Assembly (NCBI RefSeq): GCF_900103345.1 | Contig: NZ_LT629702.1 | Span: 1,364,001 to 1,428,000 of the forward strand | Length of the DNA: 64,000 nucleotides | Direction: 5' to 3' | From: Pseudomonas azotoformans | Lineage (GTDB): Bacteria; Pseudomonadota; Gammaproteobacteria; Pseudomonadales; Pseudomonadaceae | Part shown: positions 53,634 to 63,045 of the stretch, one piece after another | Position numbering within the stretch: position 1 is the stretch's first letter | Layout of the letters: each line of letters starts with the position of its first letter | Program-made: the position numbers and the translations under genes | Notes under the pieces: model-generated | Told to the model about the DNA's origin: nothing | The model's database searches: none | What the model saw: the letters and a program-made list of their open reading frames with translations, nothing else

Positions 53634-55094
53634 ATGAGCAGTCCCGTTTCCCTCGGCATCGACCTCGGCACCTCGGAACTCAAGGCCATCCTCATGGACC
53701 TTGACGGTACGGTGCTGGCCCATGCCGGCGTGCGCTTGAGTGTGTCGCGGCGCCACAGCGGCTGGTCCGAGCAGGCGCCGGAAGATTGGTGGCAAGCGTG
53801 CCTGCAGGCGCTGGCCGAATTGCGCGGGCATCCTGGATTTGCCCGCGTGGCCTGTATCGGCCTGTCCGGGCAGATGCACGGCGCGGTGTTGCTGGGCACG
53901 GACAACCGCGTGTTGTACCCGGCGATCCTGTGGGACGACTCCCGTGCCATCGCCGAGGCCGAAGAGTTGGGTCCTGCGTTTGCCAACATCACTGGCAGCC
54001 TGCCCATGGCCGGGCTGACGGCGCCGAAACTGCTGTGGCTGCAACGCCATGAGCCCGAGGTGTTCAAGGCCATTGATTGCGTACTGTCGCCCAAGGATTA
54101 CCTGCGTTTGCGCTTGAGTGGCGAGCGCATCAGCGAGATGTCCGATGCAGCGGGGACGTTGTGGCTGGATGTGGCGCAACGTGAGTGGTTCGCGCCGATG
54201 CTGCGGGCCACGGGACTCTCGCTGGAGCAGATGCCTCGGCTGGTGGAAGGTGGCACTGCGAGTGGCGTGCTGACGGCGCAAGGCCTGGGCTTGGCGCCCT
54301 CGGTGGTGATTGCCGGCGGCGGTGGTGACAACCCGGTGGCGGCCGTGGGGATCGGGGCGATCAATGCCGGCGATGGCTTCATCACCCTCGGCACCAGCGC
54401 TGCGATTGTCGCGATTACCGATCACGCTGCCGGTAATCCTGCGAGTGCCGTGCACAGCTTCTGCCATGCGCTGCCTGATCGCTGGTACACCATGGGCGCC
54501 ATGCTCGCCGGCGCCAGTTGCCTGCGTTGGGTCACGCGGCTCACGGGCACGGCGGATGAGCAAACCTTGCTGGACCAGGTGCAGGCGCAACTGCCGATCG
54601 AACAGGCAGTGCCACTTAGTACGCCGTTGTTCCTACCGTACCTGGCCGGTGAACGCACGCCGCATAACGACCCGCTGCTGCGCGGTGGTTTCATGGGCCT
54701 GGGCCATGACTGTACACCGGCGATGCTCGGTTATGCGGTGATGGAAGGCGTGGGGTTCGGGCTGCGGGATGCGTTGCGCGCAGTGCAATCAGCGGGGGCC
54801 GACGTGGGTGCCTGCGCGTTGGTGGGCGGCGGGGCGCGCAGTGAATACTGGGCGCAATTGCTGGCCAATATCCTGCAACGGGACATCTTCACCTTGCACG
54901 GCAGCGAATTGAGCGCGTGTATCGGTGCGGCGAAGCTGGGCTTCTTGTCGATCGGGCAGGGGAATGGGTTATTGCAGGCGGGGATGCCGGTGAAGGCGAG
55001 GTATTTGCCGGACGCCATGCAGCAAGCGGTGTTAGGGATACGTTATCGACAGTTCCAGGGTTTGCTTGCAGCGGCGAAAATGCTGCGCGAGTAG
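53634..55094 (+). CDS. xylB: Xylulokinase-like FGGY carbohydrate kinase
   Basis: A 486-residue FGGY kinase, close to the usual xylulokinase length. It has the phosphate-binding motif LGIDLGTSELKAILMD, the SGQMHGAVLL block and WDDSRA typical of XylB, plus a C-terminal ATP motif (VGGGARSEYW). It phosphorylates D-xylulose or a related ketose. ATG 53634 lies seven bases after the LacI gene stop; an earlier ATG (53613) overlaps it. No xylose isomerase or pentitol dehydrogenase is in the window, so the imported sugar may be xylulose itself or be oxidised by an enzyme encoded elsewhere. Confidence 0.88.
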   Translation: MSSPVSLGIDLGTSELKAILMDLDGTVLAHAGVRLSVSRRHSGWSEQAPEDWWQACLQALAELRGHPGFARVACIGLSGQMHGAVLLGTDNRVLYPAILWDDSRAIAEAEELGPAFANITGSLPMAGLTAPKLLWLQRHEPEVFKAIDCVLSPKDYLRLRLSGERISEMSDAAGTLWLDVAQREWFAPMLRATGLSLEQMPRLVEGGTASGVLTAQGLGLAPSVVIAGGGGDNPVAAVGIGAINAGDGFITLGTSAAIVAITDHAAGNPASAVHSFCHALPDRWYTMGAMLAGASCLRWVTRLTGTADEQTLLDQVQAQLPIEQAVPLSTPLFLPYLAGERTPHNDPLLRGGFMGLGHDCTPAMLGYAVMEGVGFGLRDALRAVQSAGADVGACALVGGGARSEYWAQLLANILQRDIFTLHGSELSACIGAAKLGFLSIGQGNGLLQAGMPVKARYLPDAMQQAVLGIRYRQFQGLLAAAKMLRE

Positions 55095-55238
55095 GCGCCG
55101 TTTATCGCAATAACCAGTCACACGTCGAGTTGGAACAAATTCCTACGGAGCGGCCACGCAGGAGATTACAAGCCACGCGGTCAAATCACTGCGCGGCCTG
55201 GAAAAGGCCCCTTCGTAGATACTGGAATATTCGCTGAT

Positions 55239-57206
55239 ATGACAACCCTGCAAAGCGCTTCGATCTCCGCTTCAACCCCCCCCTATTCGACAACGCCAAC
55301 GAGTGAAAAAACGAGATGGGAGCCGGAGTCTTCCGACTACACGCTGAAGACCACAGAGGACAAGTTCAGAGACGCCAAGGCGAGAGACATAAAGAGCGGT
55401 ACGCTCAATGTTGAAACCGAGAAGTTGGTCGATGCCGTATTGATGCCCGGGAAAACCGGTTTGCCGAAAGTCCAGGTCAAGACGTTTGCGATAGACGGTA
55501 TTCAGTCCAAGGACATGATTGTCATAGAGCGGGTACCTGTTGAGCCGAACCGGCCAAACATAGTGCTATTCATGCCGCAGCAAGCGGGCAACTCATTCAT
55601 TCCGTTTGATAACAAAGAACAGATGAACAAGTGGCTCAAGGGGGTGGCTACAGACGCCGACCGATTGGAAACATTTACCGCTCACTTTACCGAAGGTGCA
55701 GGGCCGGCTCGTGCCCATCGGGTCAAGGACGTCATGAAGCAATATGGCAACGATGATATCAATGCCATCGTTGGACCTTACGCGCATGTACAGGGGAATA
55801 TCTTTGAGCGGATGGACAGAGAAATAAATAGTCCTCCGGCACCGGTGAATGGTTTGACTCAAATTGAACAAGTCAAAGAAACGGAAACAGGCCGGACATT
55901 GTATTCAGGGCTGCGCCCCGACGGAGAAAAAGTACTGTTTGAGTACGATGCTTACGGCAACCTCTTGGGAGCGGGCAATAAAGGGAACTACTACTTTCTC
56001 CAGAACGGTATCAACAGCAGTCGCCCGCTCACGCCAATGACTCAAAAGGAATATGAGATCGCGTTGGAGCGTGAAATCAGCAAGAACGTCGGCGCTGATG
56101 ATTTACGAGGCTTGTTTGAATCGATTCTGACCCATCTTGAGCATCCTTTTGAGGGCATCGGTGAAGCGTTGAATGCCTTGGGTATCAGCAAATCGGCGGC
56201 CGATACCGTGGAACGGTATCTGGACAATCCCTTTAGCGCACTTTTACTCGATTTGAATAAAAACAATCAGATCGGCAAGGTATTTGGCCTGGACAAAGCG
56301 ACCATGGACGGTGTCTTGAACGGTGCAGGAGATTTCGCACAAGGATTTGTGCCGTTTTACGGACAGGCCCGAATGTTGGGTGGTCTTTTGGCCAAGGCCA
56401 TCAGAAATGAGCCGTTGAGCGATCAGGAAACACGTGACCTGGCGGATGCGTTAGCCCTGAAACCTGACAGTCCGGCACGGAAAAACATGACGCCGCACAC
56501 GTCCGAGAAACACCCTGCACCGACTCAATCACAGATTGAGGAAAAACCAGCAGGCGAAAAAACGGTATCGTCAATGCCGGAAAATGAATATGTGGTGCAA
56601 ATGGGCGGCCCCATGAATGACCTCAATGTGATGGGCGGAGAGGTTCATACGTATACGGATACTTATAAACAAGGAACCCGCCTGAATATCGTCGCACACG
56701 GGGTAGAACGCGGCTTTTTCGACAAGACGCTGGGAAGACCTTCCAAGGCCGTCATTGACGGAAAAGAATACACCGCGGCTGAGTTCGTCAAATACCTGAA
56801 AGCTAAAGGCGTCGATCCGGCAGACCCAAAATTTGACAGCGTTCGATTATTGATCTGTTACTCAGCTGATGGCGGAGAAAGTTCTTTCGGCCGCGAATTT
56901 CAGAAGGCGGTGGGCAAACCGGTAAAGGCCTTTGAAGGGACAGTGACTGTCAATTATGGATCCACCAACTTGGACCAGATCCGCCAAAAACTGATTCAGC
57001 AAATTAAACAATCATTCCCCGACTTGTCCGATCAGGATGTCGAAACCATCGCGACTGGAAAAATGCAGGGCCTCTTCACGCAAAAGGTTCAACGCGTGGA
57101 AAAAGCTGACGGCTCCTACATTCAAATCAGTATGACTAGTCAAAATGGAGTGCCAAAAGTCGTACTGCAGCGGATTTCTTATAAACCGGTCGTCTTCACT
57201 CGATGA
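55239..57206 (+). CDS. Toxin-like protein with C-terminal caspase/C80-like His-Cys module
   Basis: A 655-residue protein with no close recognisable name. The N-terminal half contains IVLFMPQQAGNSFIPFDNKE and a following HF motif like the Pseudomonas dermonecrotic-toxin-like family. A hydrophobic, Gly-rich region (about 360-395) follows. The C-terminal region has LNIVAHGVERG (His487) and VRLLICYSADGGESS (Cys540), then VKAFEGTVTVN, the order seen in C80/CPD-type cysteine protease folds. No signal peptide is present. Base composition is visibly lower in GC than the flanking operons and its ribosome-binding site is weak, as for the 1676-residue toxin. Function is inferred, not established. Confidence 0.7.
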   Translation: MTTLQSASISASTPPYSTTPTSEKTRWEPESSDYTLKTTEDKFRDAKARDIKSGTLNVETEKLVDAVLMPGKTGLPKVQVKTFAIDGIQSKDMIVIERVPVEPNRPNIVLFMPQQAGNSFIPFDNKEQMNKWLKGVATDADRLETFTAHFTEGAGPARAHRVKDVMKQYGNDDINAIVGPYAHVQGNIFERMDREINSPPAPVNGLTQIEQVKETETGRTLYSGLRPDGEKVLFEYDAYGNLLGAGNKGNYYFLQNGINSSRPLTPMTQKEYEIALEREISKNVGADDLRGLFESILTHLEHPFEGIGEALNALGISKSAADTVERYLDNPFSALLLDLNKNNQIGKVFGLDKATMDGVLNGAGDFAQGFVPFYGQARMLGGLLAKAIRNEPLSDQETRDLADALALKPDSPARKNMTPHTSEKHPAPTQSQIEEKPAGEKTVSSMPENEYVVQMGGPMNDLNVMGGEVHTYTDTYKQGTRLNIVAHGVERGFFDKTLGRPSKAVIDGKEYTAAEFVKYLKAKGVDPADPKFDSVRLLICYSADGGESSFGREFQKAVGKPVKAFEGTVTVNYGSTNLDQIRQKLIQQIKQSFPDLSDQDVETIATGKMQGLFTQKVQRVEKADGSYIQISMTSQNGVPKVVLQRISYKPVVFTR

Positions 57207-57207
57207 C

Positions 57208-57651
57208 TCAAGGACCGGACAGCGGTGGCAACCGTCGCTTGACGGGGGTTTTCTTGACGATGGCGGTGTTGGTCTCGGCATAGGCGTTAATCCGATCCAA
57301 CAGGCTGTCCAGATGATCCATGGTGCGCACATGCAATCGCGCAATGAAGCAATCATCCCCGGTCACCTTGTCACACTCGGTGAACTCGGGAATCGCCTGG
57401 ATCTGCCGCTCCACCTCATGCAGTTTGCCGGGCAAGGGGCGGATGCGCACGATGGCCTGCAGCAGGTAGCCGAAGTGCCTGGGGTCGATGTCGACGGTGT
57501 AGTGGGTCAGCACGCCGCGTTCTTCGAGACGGCGCAGGCGTTCACCGACGCTCGGCGAAGACAAGCCGGTAATCCCCGCCAGGGCTTTAAGCGACAGGCG
57601 CGAGTCGTCCATCAAAGCGGCGATCAGTTGCTGGTCGATGGTGTCAATCAT
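57208..57651 (-). CDS. Lrp/AsnC-family transcriptional regulator
   Basis: A 147-residue feast/famine regulator. The N-terminal helix-turn-helix includes LSLKALAGITGLSSPSVGERL and the C-terminal RAM domain has IVRIRPLPGKL and GDDCFIARLHV. It is divergent from the EamA exporter gene and probably regulates it. Its stop lies one base from the convergent toxin-like gene. Confidence 0.93.
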   Translation of the reverse strand: MIDTIDQQLIAALMDDSRLSLKALAGITGLSSPSVGERLRRLEERGVLTHYTVDIDPRHFGYLLQAIVRIRPLPGKLHEVERQIQAIPEFTECDKVTGDDCFIARLHVRTMDHLDSLLDRINAYAETNTAIVKKTPVKRRLPPLSGP

Positions 57652-57680
57652 GGTTTCCGCCTAATAAGTAAAGGCAAGCC

Positions 57681-57693
57681 AGGCATATTGCCT
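57681..57693. promoter_or_regulatory. Possible Lrp/AsnC-type site AGGCA-TAT-TGCCT
   Basis: A perfect 5-3-5 inverted repeat in the divergent region between the Lrp-family regulator and the EamA exporter, close to the AT-rich segment TATTTTAG. Only its location suggests a role. Confidence 0.35.
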
Positions 57694-57760
57694 ATTTTAG
57701 TCGCTGGAGCCGTTACCAGGCAGATTGCCATAATTGAGCCTCACTTGAGGAGCCTCAATC

Positions 57761-58663
57761 ATGGATACATCCATCCGTCGCGGGTCGTGGGAAATGGTCG
57801 CCGCCATGCTGATCTCGGGCACCATTGGCTGGTTTGTCCTGGTCTCCGGCGTGTCGGTGATCGAAGTGGTGTTCTGGCGCTGTGTGATCGGCGGGCTGAC
57901 GCTGTTGCTGGTGTGCGCGCTGCTCGGTTATCTGCGCCTGGACCTGATCAGCTGGGCCAAGCTCAGCCTGGCGATGCTCAGTGGCGTGGCGATTGTCGGC
58001 AACTGGTTGCTGCTGTTCGAATCCTATTCCCGCGCGTCGATTGCCATCAGCACGGCGGTGTACAACGTGCAGCCGTTCATGCTGGTGATACTGGCGGCCG
58101 TGTTTCTGGGCGAGAAAATCACTGTGCAGAAACTCGCCTGGCTGAGCGTGGCATTCCTGGGCATGTTGGCGATTGTCAGCGCTCATGGTGAACAACCAAC
58201 TGGCGACGATTACCTGACCGGCATCGTCTTGGCACTGGGCGCGGCGTTGCTGTACGCGATTGCCGCGCTGATCATCAAACGCTTGAAAGCAGTGCCGCCC
58301 CATTTGATGGCGTTGATCCAGGTAACCACCGGCGCGTTGCTACTGGCGCCGCTGGTGCCTTGGAACAGCTTGCCGGCTACGACCAGCGCGTGGGGCGCAC
58401 TGGTGACACTCGGCGTGGTGCACACCGGCGTGATGTATGTGTTGTTGTACGGCGCGATCCAGAAACTGCCGACAGCCCTGACCGGCGCACTGTCGTTTAT
58501 CTACCCGATTGCGGCGATCTTCGTCGATTGGATCGCCTTCGGGCATCGCCTGGGCTGGCTGCAATGGCTGGGTGTGGCTGCGATTCTAGTGGCGGCTGCG
58601 GGGTTGCAGCGGGGCTGGTGGTGGCCCCGCGTGCAAAGGGTCAGTGCGTGCCCTGGAAAATAA
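57761..58663 (+). CDS. EamA-family (DMT) exporter
   Basis: A 300-residue inner-membrane protein with two tandem EamA repeats, giving about ten membrane helices. DMT exporters beside Lrp-family regulators commonly export amino acids or related metabolites. The ATG follows GAGGAG. Its 3' end overlaps the convergent U32 gene by 23 bases. Confidence 0.9.
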   Translation: MDTSIRRGSWEMVAAMLISGTIGWFVLVSGVSVIEVVFWRCVIGGLTLLLVCALLGYLRLDLISWAKLSLAMLSGVAIVGNWLLLFESYSRASIAISTAVYNVQPFMLVILAAVFLGEKITVQKLAWLSVAFLGMLAIVSAHGEQPTGDDYLTGIVLALGAALLYAIAALIIKRLKAVPPHLMALIQVTTGALLLAPLVPWNSLPATTSAWGALVTLGVVHTGVMYVLLYGAIQKLPTALTGALSFIYPIAAIFVDWIAFGHRLGWLQWLGVAAILVAAAGLQRGWWWPRVQRVSACPGK

Positions 58664-60620
58664 TGTTTTCCGGGTTGAAGTGCTCCACCGCACTGCCCGG
58701 CTGTGGCAAGCCAAGGATATGCCCCTTGATCTTGCCCACCACGTGCATCTCGCAGGGTTTGCAGTCGAACTTCAGGGTCAGCACTTCATCGCCATGGATC
58801 AATTGCATCGGCGCCACCTTGGTCTTCACGCCCGTCACCCCCTTGGCCTGTTTAGGGCAGAGGTTGAACGAGAAGCGCAGGCAGTGCTTGGTGATCATCA
58901 CCGGTACTTCGCCGGTTTCTTCGTGGGCTTCGAAGGCGGCGTCGATCAGCTTCACCCCATGGCGGTGGTAGAAGTCGCGGGCTTTCTGGTTGTAGACGTT
59001 GGCGAGGAACGACAGGTGCGCGTCCGGGTACACCGGCGGTGGCGTTGTTTCCGCCTTGCGGCCACCCCTTGGGTGCGCAGCCACGCGCGCGGCGGTCAGC
59101 GCTTCGATCACTTCACGGCGCAAGGCCTTGAGCTGCGAGTTAGGGATGAAGAACGCTTGCGGTGCATCCAGCTGGATGTCGGTCGCGTGGTATTCGGTGG
59201 TGCCCAGTTGGCCGAGCAGGTCGCGCAGGGTGTCCAGCGCCTGTTCCGGTTTGTTGGCCACGCCGAACGGGCCGGGCAGGGTGACGCTGGCGCTGATACC
59301 TTCTTCGCTGGTGGCGGTGACTTCCAGCTGTGCTTCGCGCAGACGTGCGGCCCAGGTCAGGCCGATACGGCGCTCGGATGAGGTCTTGAGCAGCGCCTGT
59401 TGCCAGTTGTGGTCGAGGTTGCGGTTCAACGGGTGATTCGGGCGCAGCTGATGCAGGCCGGCCGGCATTTCATTCGGCTCGACGCGGTAGCGGTAGCGCT
59501 TCTCACCGTCTTCCTCGAACTCGCCTTTAGGCTCGGCGATGTTGGCGCGGAAACCCACCACTTCGCGCTTGACCAGCACATTCAGGCCGTCGCCATTGGA
59601 CAGCGGCTCATGGGTGACCACTTGCAGGTCACGCTTGCCGGCTTTTTCCACCACACCCACCGGCAGGCCGGTGAAGGTCGGGGTGTCGAAGGCGCCGATG
59701 TCGACCTTGCGGTCAGTGACGAAATAGTCGGTGCTGCCCCGGTGGAAGGTCTTTTCCGGGTCGGGCAGGAAGAAATGCGCGGTACGGCCGCTGGACGCGC
59801 GCGCCAGGTCCGGGCGGTCTTCAAGCACGTCATCCAGGCGCTGGCGGTAATAGGCAGTGATGTTCTTCACATAACCCATGTCCTTGTAGCGGCCTTCGAT
59901 CTTGAACGAACGCACGCCGGCTTCAACCAGTGCGCGGATGTTGGCGCTCTGGTTGTTGTCTTTCATCGACAGCAGGTGCTTTTCAAAGGCCACGACGCGG
60001 CCCTGATCGTCTTTGAGCGTATACGGCAGGCGACAGGCCTGGGAGCAGTCGCCACGGTTGGCGCTGCGGCCGTTCTGCGCGTGGGAGATGTTGCACTGCC
60101 CGGAGAACGCCACGCACAGGGCGCCGTGGATGAAGAACTCGATGGCGGCATCGGTTTCGTCGGCAATGGCGCGGATCTCTTGCAGGTTCAGCTCACGGGC
60201 CAATACCAACTGTGAGAAACCGGCCTGGTCGAGAAACTTGGCACGGCCCAGGGTACGGATATCGGTCTGGGTGCTGGCGTGCAGCTCGATGGGCGGAATA
60301 TCCAGCTCCATCACGCCCAGGTCTTGCACGATCAACGCATCGACGCCGGCGTCGTAGAGCTGATGGATCAGCTTGCGCGCCGGTTCCAGTTCGTTGTCAT
60401 GCAGGATGGTGTTGATCGTGGTGAACACGCGGGCGTGGTAACGGCGGGCGAATTCCACCAGTTGCGCGATATCGCTCACGTCGTTACAGGCGTTATGGCG
60501 CGCGCCGAAGCTCGGGCCGCCGATGTACACGGCGTCGGCGCCATGCAGGATCGCCTCGCGCGCGATGGCGACATCGCGGGCAGGGCTGAGCAATTCAAGG
60601 TGGTGCTTGGGCAAGGACAT
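58641..60620 (-). CDS. Peptidase U32-family protein (RlhA/TrhP-like RNA hydroxylation factor)
   Basis: A 659-residue member of the U32 collagenase-like family. Family hallmarks are LELLSPARDVAIAREAILHGADAVYIGG near the start and the Cys-bearing block FSGQCNISHAQNGRSANRGDCSQACR. Members in E. coli (RlhA, TrhP/YegQ) hydroxylate rRNA or tRNA rather than degrade collagen. The length with a C-terminal extension is closest to the RlhA-like type. ATG 60620 (MSLPKHHLEL) is the family start. It is transcribed separately from ridA, 70 bases upstream. Confidence 0.88.
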   Translation of the reverse strand: MSLPKHHLELLSPARDVAIAREAILHGADAVYIGGPSFGARHNACNDVSDIAQLVEFARRYHARVFTTINTILHDNELEPARKLIHQLYDAGVDALIVQDLGVMELDIPPIELHASTQTDIRTLGRAKFLDQAGFSQLVLARELNLQEIRAIADETDAAIEFFIHGALCVAFSGQCNISHAQNGRSANRGDCSQACRLPYTLKDDQGRVVAFEKHLLSMKDNNQSANIRALVEAGVRSFKIEGRYKDMGYVKNITAYYRQRLDDVLEDRPDLARASSGRTAHFFLPDPEKTFHRGSTDYFVTDRKVDIGAFDTPTFTGLPVGVVEKAGKRDLQVVTHEPLSNGDGLNVLVKREVVGFRANIAEPKGEFEEDGEKRYRYRVEPNEMPAGLHQLRPNHPLNRNLDHNWQQALLKTSSERRIGLTWAARLREAQLEVTATSEEGISASVTLPGPFGVANKPEQALDTLRDLLGQLGTTEYHATDIQLDAPQAFFIPNSQLKALRREVIEALTAARVAAHPRGGRKAETTPPPVYPDAHLSFLANVYNQKARDFYHRHGVKLIDAAFEAHEETGEVPVMITKHCLRFSFNLCPKQAKGVTGVKTKVAPMQLIHGDEVLTLKFDCKPCEMHVVGKIKGHILGLPQPGSAVEHFNPENIIFQGTH

Positions 60621-60690
60621 AGTTTTTTTAGTCAGGCTTGTCACGGTTGAGGCGCGCATTGTAGCTGTGAAATGCCTGACCGGCACCCAC

Positions 60691-61071
60691 TCAGGCCTGA
60701 GCGGCCATGGCCGTGACTTCTACGCGCATGCCGTCTACCGCCAGCGCGGCCACGCCAACCGCTGCACGTACGGGCCAGGGCTTGGCAAAGAAGCGTTTGT
60801 AGACTGCGTTGAAGGCGGCGCGATCGGCCATGTCCGTCAGATAAATGGTCAGGTGCATCACCCGGTCCATGGAGCTGCCGGCCTTTTCCAGGGCGACTTT
60901 CAGGGCTTGCAGGGTGCATTCGCTTTGCAGGGTGATGTCGCCCAGTTCCAGACTGCCATCGGCACGGGTCGGGATCTGGGTGGACACCAGGATGCCGTTG
61001 AAGCCGATCACATCCGAAGAAATCGAGTCGGCATCGGGGTCCGGGGTGTAGTGCAGGTCGTGGTTGGCCAT
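60691..61071 (-). CDS. RidA-family enamine/imine deaminase-like protein
   Basis: A 126-residue YjgF/YER057c/UK114 protein. RidA enzymes hydrolyse reactive enamine intermediates from PLP enzymes. The substrate-binding Arg is visible in WPVRAAVGVAAL. Some family members lack deaminase activity, so the exact role is uncertain. It stands alone between the U32 and KAS genes. Confidence 0.9.
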   Translation of the reverse strand: MANHDLHYTPDPDADSISSDVIGFNGILVSTQIPTRADGSLELGDITLQSECTLQALKVALEKAGSSMDRVMHLTIYLTDMADRAAFNAVYKRFFAKPWPVRAAVGVAALAVDGMRVEVTAMAAQA

Positions 61072-61136
61072 GGGCGCCTCGCGTTGGCAGGTTCAGAAAG
61101 GCGCCCATGGTCCCCGAAAATGACGGCAGGGGCAAA

Positions 61137-62405
61137 CTACGCCCAGCGGCGGAACAGCACGCTGGCATTCACGCCGCCAAACCCGAAGCCATTGGACAGT
61201 GCATAGTCAATCGGCATCGGCCGGGCAGCACCGCGCAACAGGTCGAGGCCCTCGGCAAGGGCGTCGGGGTGTTGCAGATTGAGGGTGACCGGGGCGATCT
61301 GGTCGCGCAGGGCAAGCACGGTGAAGATCGCCTCGATACCGCCCGCCGCCCCCAGCAGATGACCGGTGGCGGATTTGGTCGAGCTGATCGCCGGGCTGCC
61401 GTTCGCACCGAATAACGTCCTGATCGCGGCCAATTCGCCTTTATCACCCACCGGCGTCGACGTGGCGTGGGCATTCAAGTACTGCACCTGGTCTGCGCCG
61501 ATCCCGGCCTGACGCAAGGCCTGCTGCATCGCTCGGCGTGCGCCGTCGCCGTCTTCCGGGCCGGCGGTCATGTGATAGGCATCGGCACTGGTGCCGTAGC
61601 CGACCAGTTCGGCAATCGGCTGCGCACCTCGGGCCAGGGCGTGCTCCAGCTCCTCGATGACCAGGATGCCAGCGCCTTCGCCCATGACGAAGCCGTCCCG
61701 CGCCTGGTCGAAGGGCCGTGAAGCCTGCTCCGGGCTGTCATTGAAGTCACTGGACAACGCCCGCGCCGCAGCAAACCCGGCAAGGCTGACGCGATGGATC
61801 GCCGCTTCAGCACCGCCGCACACCGCCACATCCACTTCACCGGCGCGGATCATGCGCGCCGCATCACCGATGGCCTGCACACCCGCTGCGCAGGCCGTCA
61901 CCGGTGCACCCAGCGGGCCTTTCAACCCGTAGTTGATCGACACATGCCCGGCGGCCATGTTGCTCAGGAAGGAGGGGATGGTGAACGGCGACAACCGCCG
62001 TGGGCCTTTGCTGTCGGTGGTGCGCACCGCGTCGGCAATCGCCGGGAAGCCGCCGACACCCGAGGCGATGATGGTCGCGGTGCGCTCCTGCGCTTCAGGC
62101 GTGTTCGGCGCCCAGCCGGCCTGCTTCAAGGCTTCGTCCGCCGCCGCCAGGGCGAACAGGATGAAGCGGTCCATCTTGCGCTGTTCCTTGGCTGCCAGCA
62201 GGCGGTCGGGATCAAATCCGGCTTCAGGGTCCTCGAGTACGGTCTGCACCTGGCCACCGATGCTGACGGCCAAATCACCGATCAACGTTTGCGGCAGGCG
62301 ACGAATACCCGATTGCCCGGCCAACAGGCGTCGCCAGGTAGATTCCACGTCAGCGCCCAACGGCGTCAGTGCGCCCATACCTGTTACAACGATGCGTTTA
62401 CTCAT
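61137..62405 (-). CDS. fabF: Beta-ketoacyl-ACP synthase II (FabF-like)
   Basis: A 422-residue thiolase-fold condensing enzyme. The Cys-His-His triad is visible: Cys in VTACAAGVQAIGDA, His in NAHATSTPVGDKGE and His in SATGHLLGAAGG. It elongates acyl-ACP with malonyl-ACP. Standing alone, without fabG/acpP neighbours, it is likely a second FabF paralogue rather than the main one. ATG 62405 has GGAG upstream. A divergent HxlR regulator gene is immediately upstream and may regulate it. Confidence 0.88.
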   Translation of the reverse strand: MSKRIVVTGMGALTPLGADVESTWRRLLAGQSGIRRLPQTLIGDLAVSIGGQVQTVLEDPEAGFDPDRLLAAKEQRKMDRFILFALAAADEALKQAGWAPNTPEAQERTATIIASGVGGFPAIADAVRTTDSKGPRRLSPFTIPSFLSNMAAGHVSINYGLKGPLGAPVTACAAGVQAIGDAARMIRAGEVDVAVCGGAEAAIHRVSLAGFAAARALSSDFNDSPEQASRPFDQARDGFVMGEGAGILVIEELEHALARGAQPIAELVGYGTSADAYHMTAGPEDGDGARRAMQQALRQAGIGADQVQYLNAHATSTPVGDKGELAAIRTLFGANGSPAISSTKSATGHLLGAAGGIEAIFTVLALRDQIAPVTLNLQHPDALAEGLDLLRGAARPMPIDYALSNGFGFGGVNASVLFRRWA

Positions 62406-62449
62406 GATCAATCGACTCCAGTTGCGGTGAAGGAACAGACCTTATGGAC

Positions 62450-62472
62450 GTCACTATCATCATGAAAGTAAC
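62450..62472. promoter_or_regulatory. Possible HxlR operator GTCACT-N11-AGTAAC
   Basis: An imperfect inverted repeat (5 of 6 bases) in the 107-base region between the divergent fabF-like and HxlR genes. HxlR proteins bind inverted repeats with half-sites about this far apart. Confidence 0.4.
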
Positions 62473-62512
62473 ATGGCATCACGCACATTGGCACTGACCC
62501 ACAGGAATCCCC

Positions 62513-63001
62513 ATGCAACGCAAGTCCCTCATCAGCGACGAATGCCCCATCGCCCGCAGCCTTGAGCGGGTAGGGGAGTGGTGGAGCATCCTGATCATGC
62601 GCGACGCGTTGCAGGGCTTGCGTCGGTTCGATGAGTTCTCGCGCAGCCTGGGCATCGCGCCGAATATGCTCACGCGTCGCCTGAGTGCCTTGGTGGAGGC
62701 GGGGATGCTGGAGCGCCGCGCCTACAGCGAACGACCGCCGCGCTACGAATATGTGCCGACGGCCAAGGGCGAGGATTTCCGCATGGTGTTGATGTCGCTG
62801 GTGGCCTGGGGCAATCGGCATTACGCCGAGGAGGGCACCAGTGTCGAGTTGGTAGAGCGTGAAACGGGCAGGCCGGTGCAGCCCATGTTGGCCAGCGCGG
62901 ATGGCCAAGTGGTGGGGTTTGACCAGTGCACGTTGCAGCCCGGTCCGGCGGCCAGTACGGGCATGCGCGAACGTCTTGCGTGGCTCGATGCAAAACCTTG
63001 A
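62513..63001 (+). CDS. HxlR-family transcriptional regulator
   Basis: A 162-residue winged-helix regulator. The HxlR pattern is clear: CPIARSLERVGEWWSILIMRD with Cys near the N-terminus, FDEFSRSLGIAPNMLTRRL, and LVEAGMLERR. The N-terminal Cys could sense redox or aldehydes, as in some members. It is divergent from the fabF-like gene. Confidence 0.9.
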   Translation: MQRKSLISDECPIARSLERVGEWWSILIMRDALQGLRRFDEFSRSLGIAPNMLTRRLSALVEAGMLERRAYSERPPRYEYVPTAKGEDFRMVLMSLVAWGNRHYAEEGTSVELVERETGRPVQPMLASADGQVVGFDQCTLQPGPAASTGMRERLAWLDAKP

Positions 63002-63045
63002 TCGCGCAAGTATTTGACGCCAGAAAATAATCCCCTCAAGGCCCG

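Noticed and set aside
57733..57759. ATTGAG...CTCAAT inverted repeat before the EamA gene as an operator
   Set aside because: Arms are only 6 bases, 15 bases apart, and overlap the ribosome-binding site; the AGGCA-TAT-TGCCT repeat at 57681 is a slightly better candidate.
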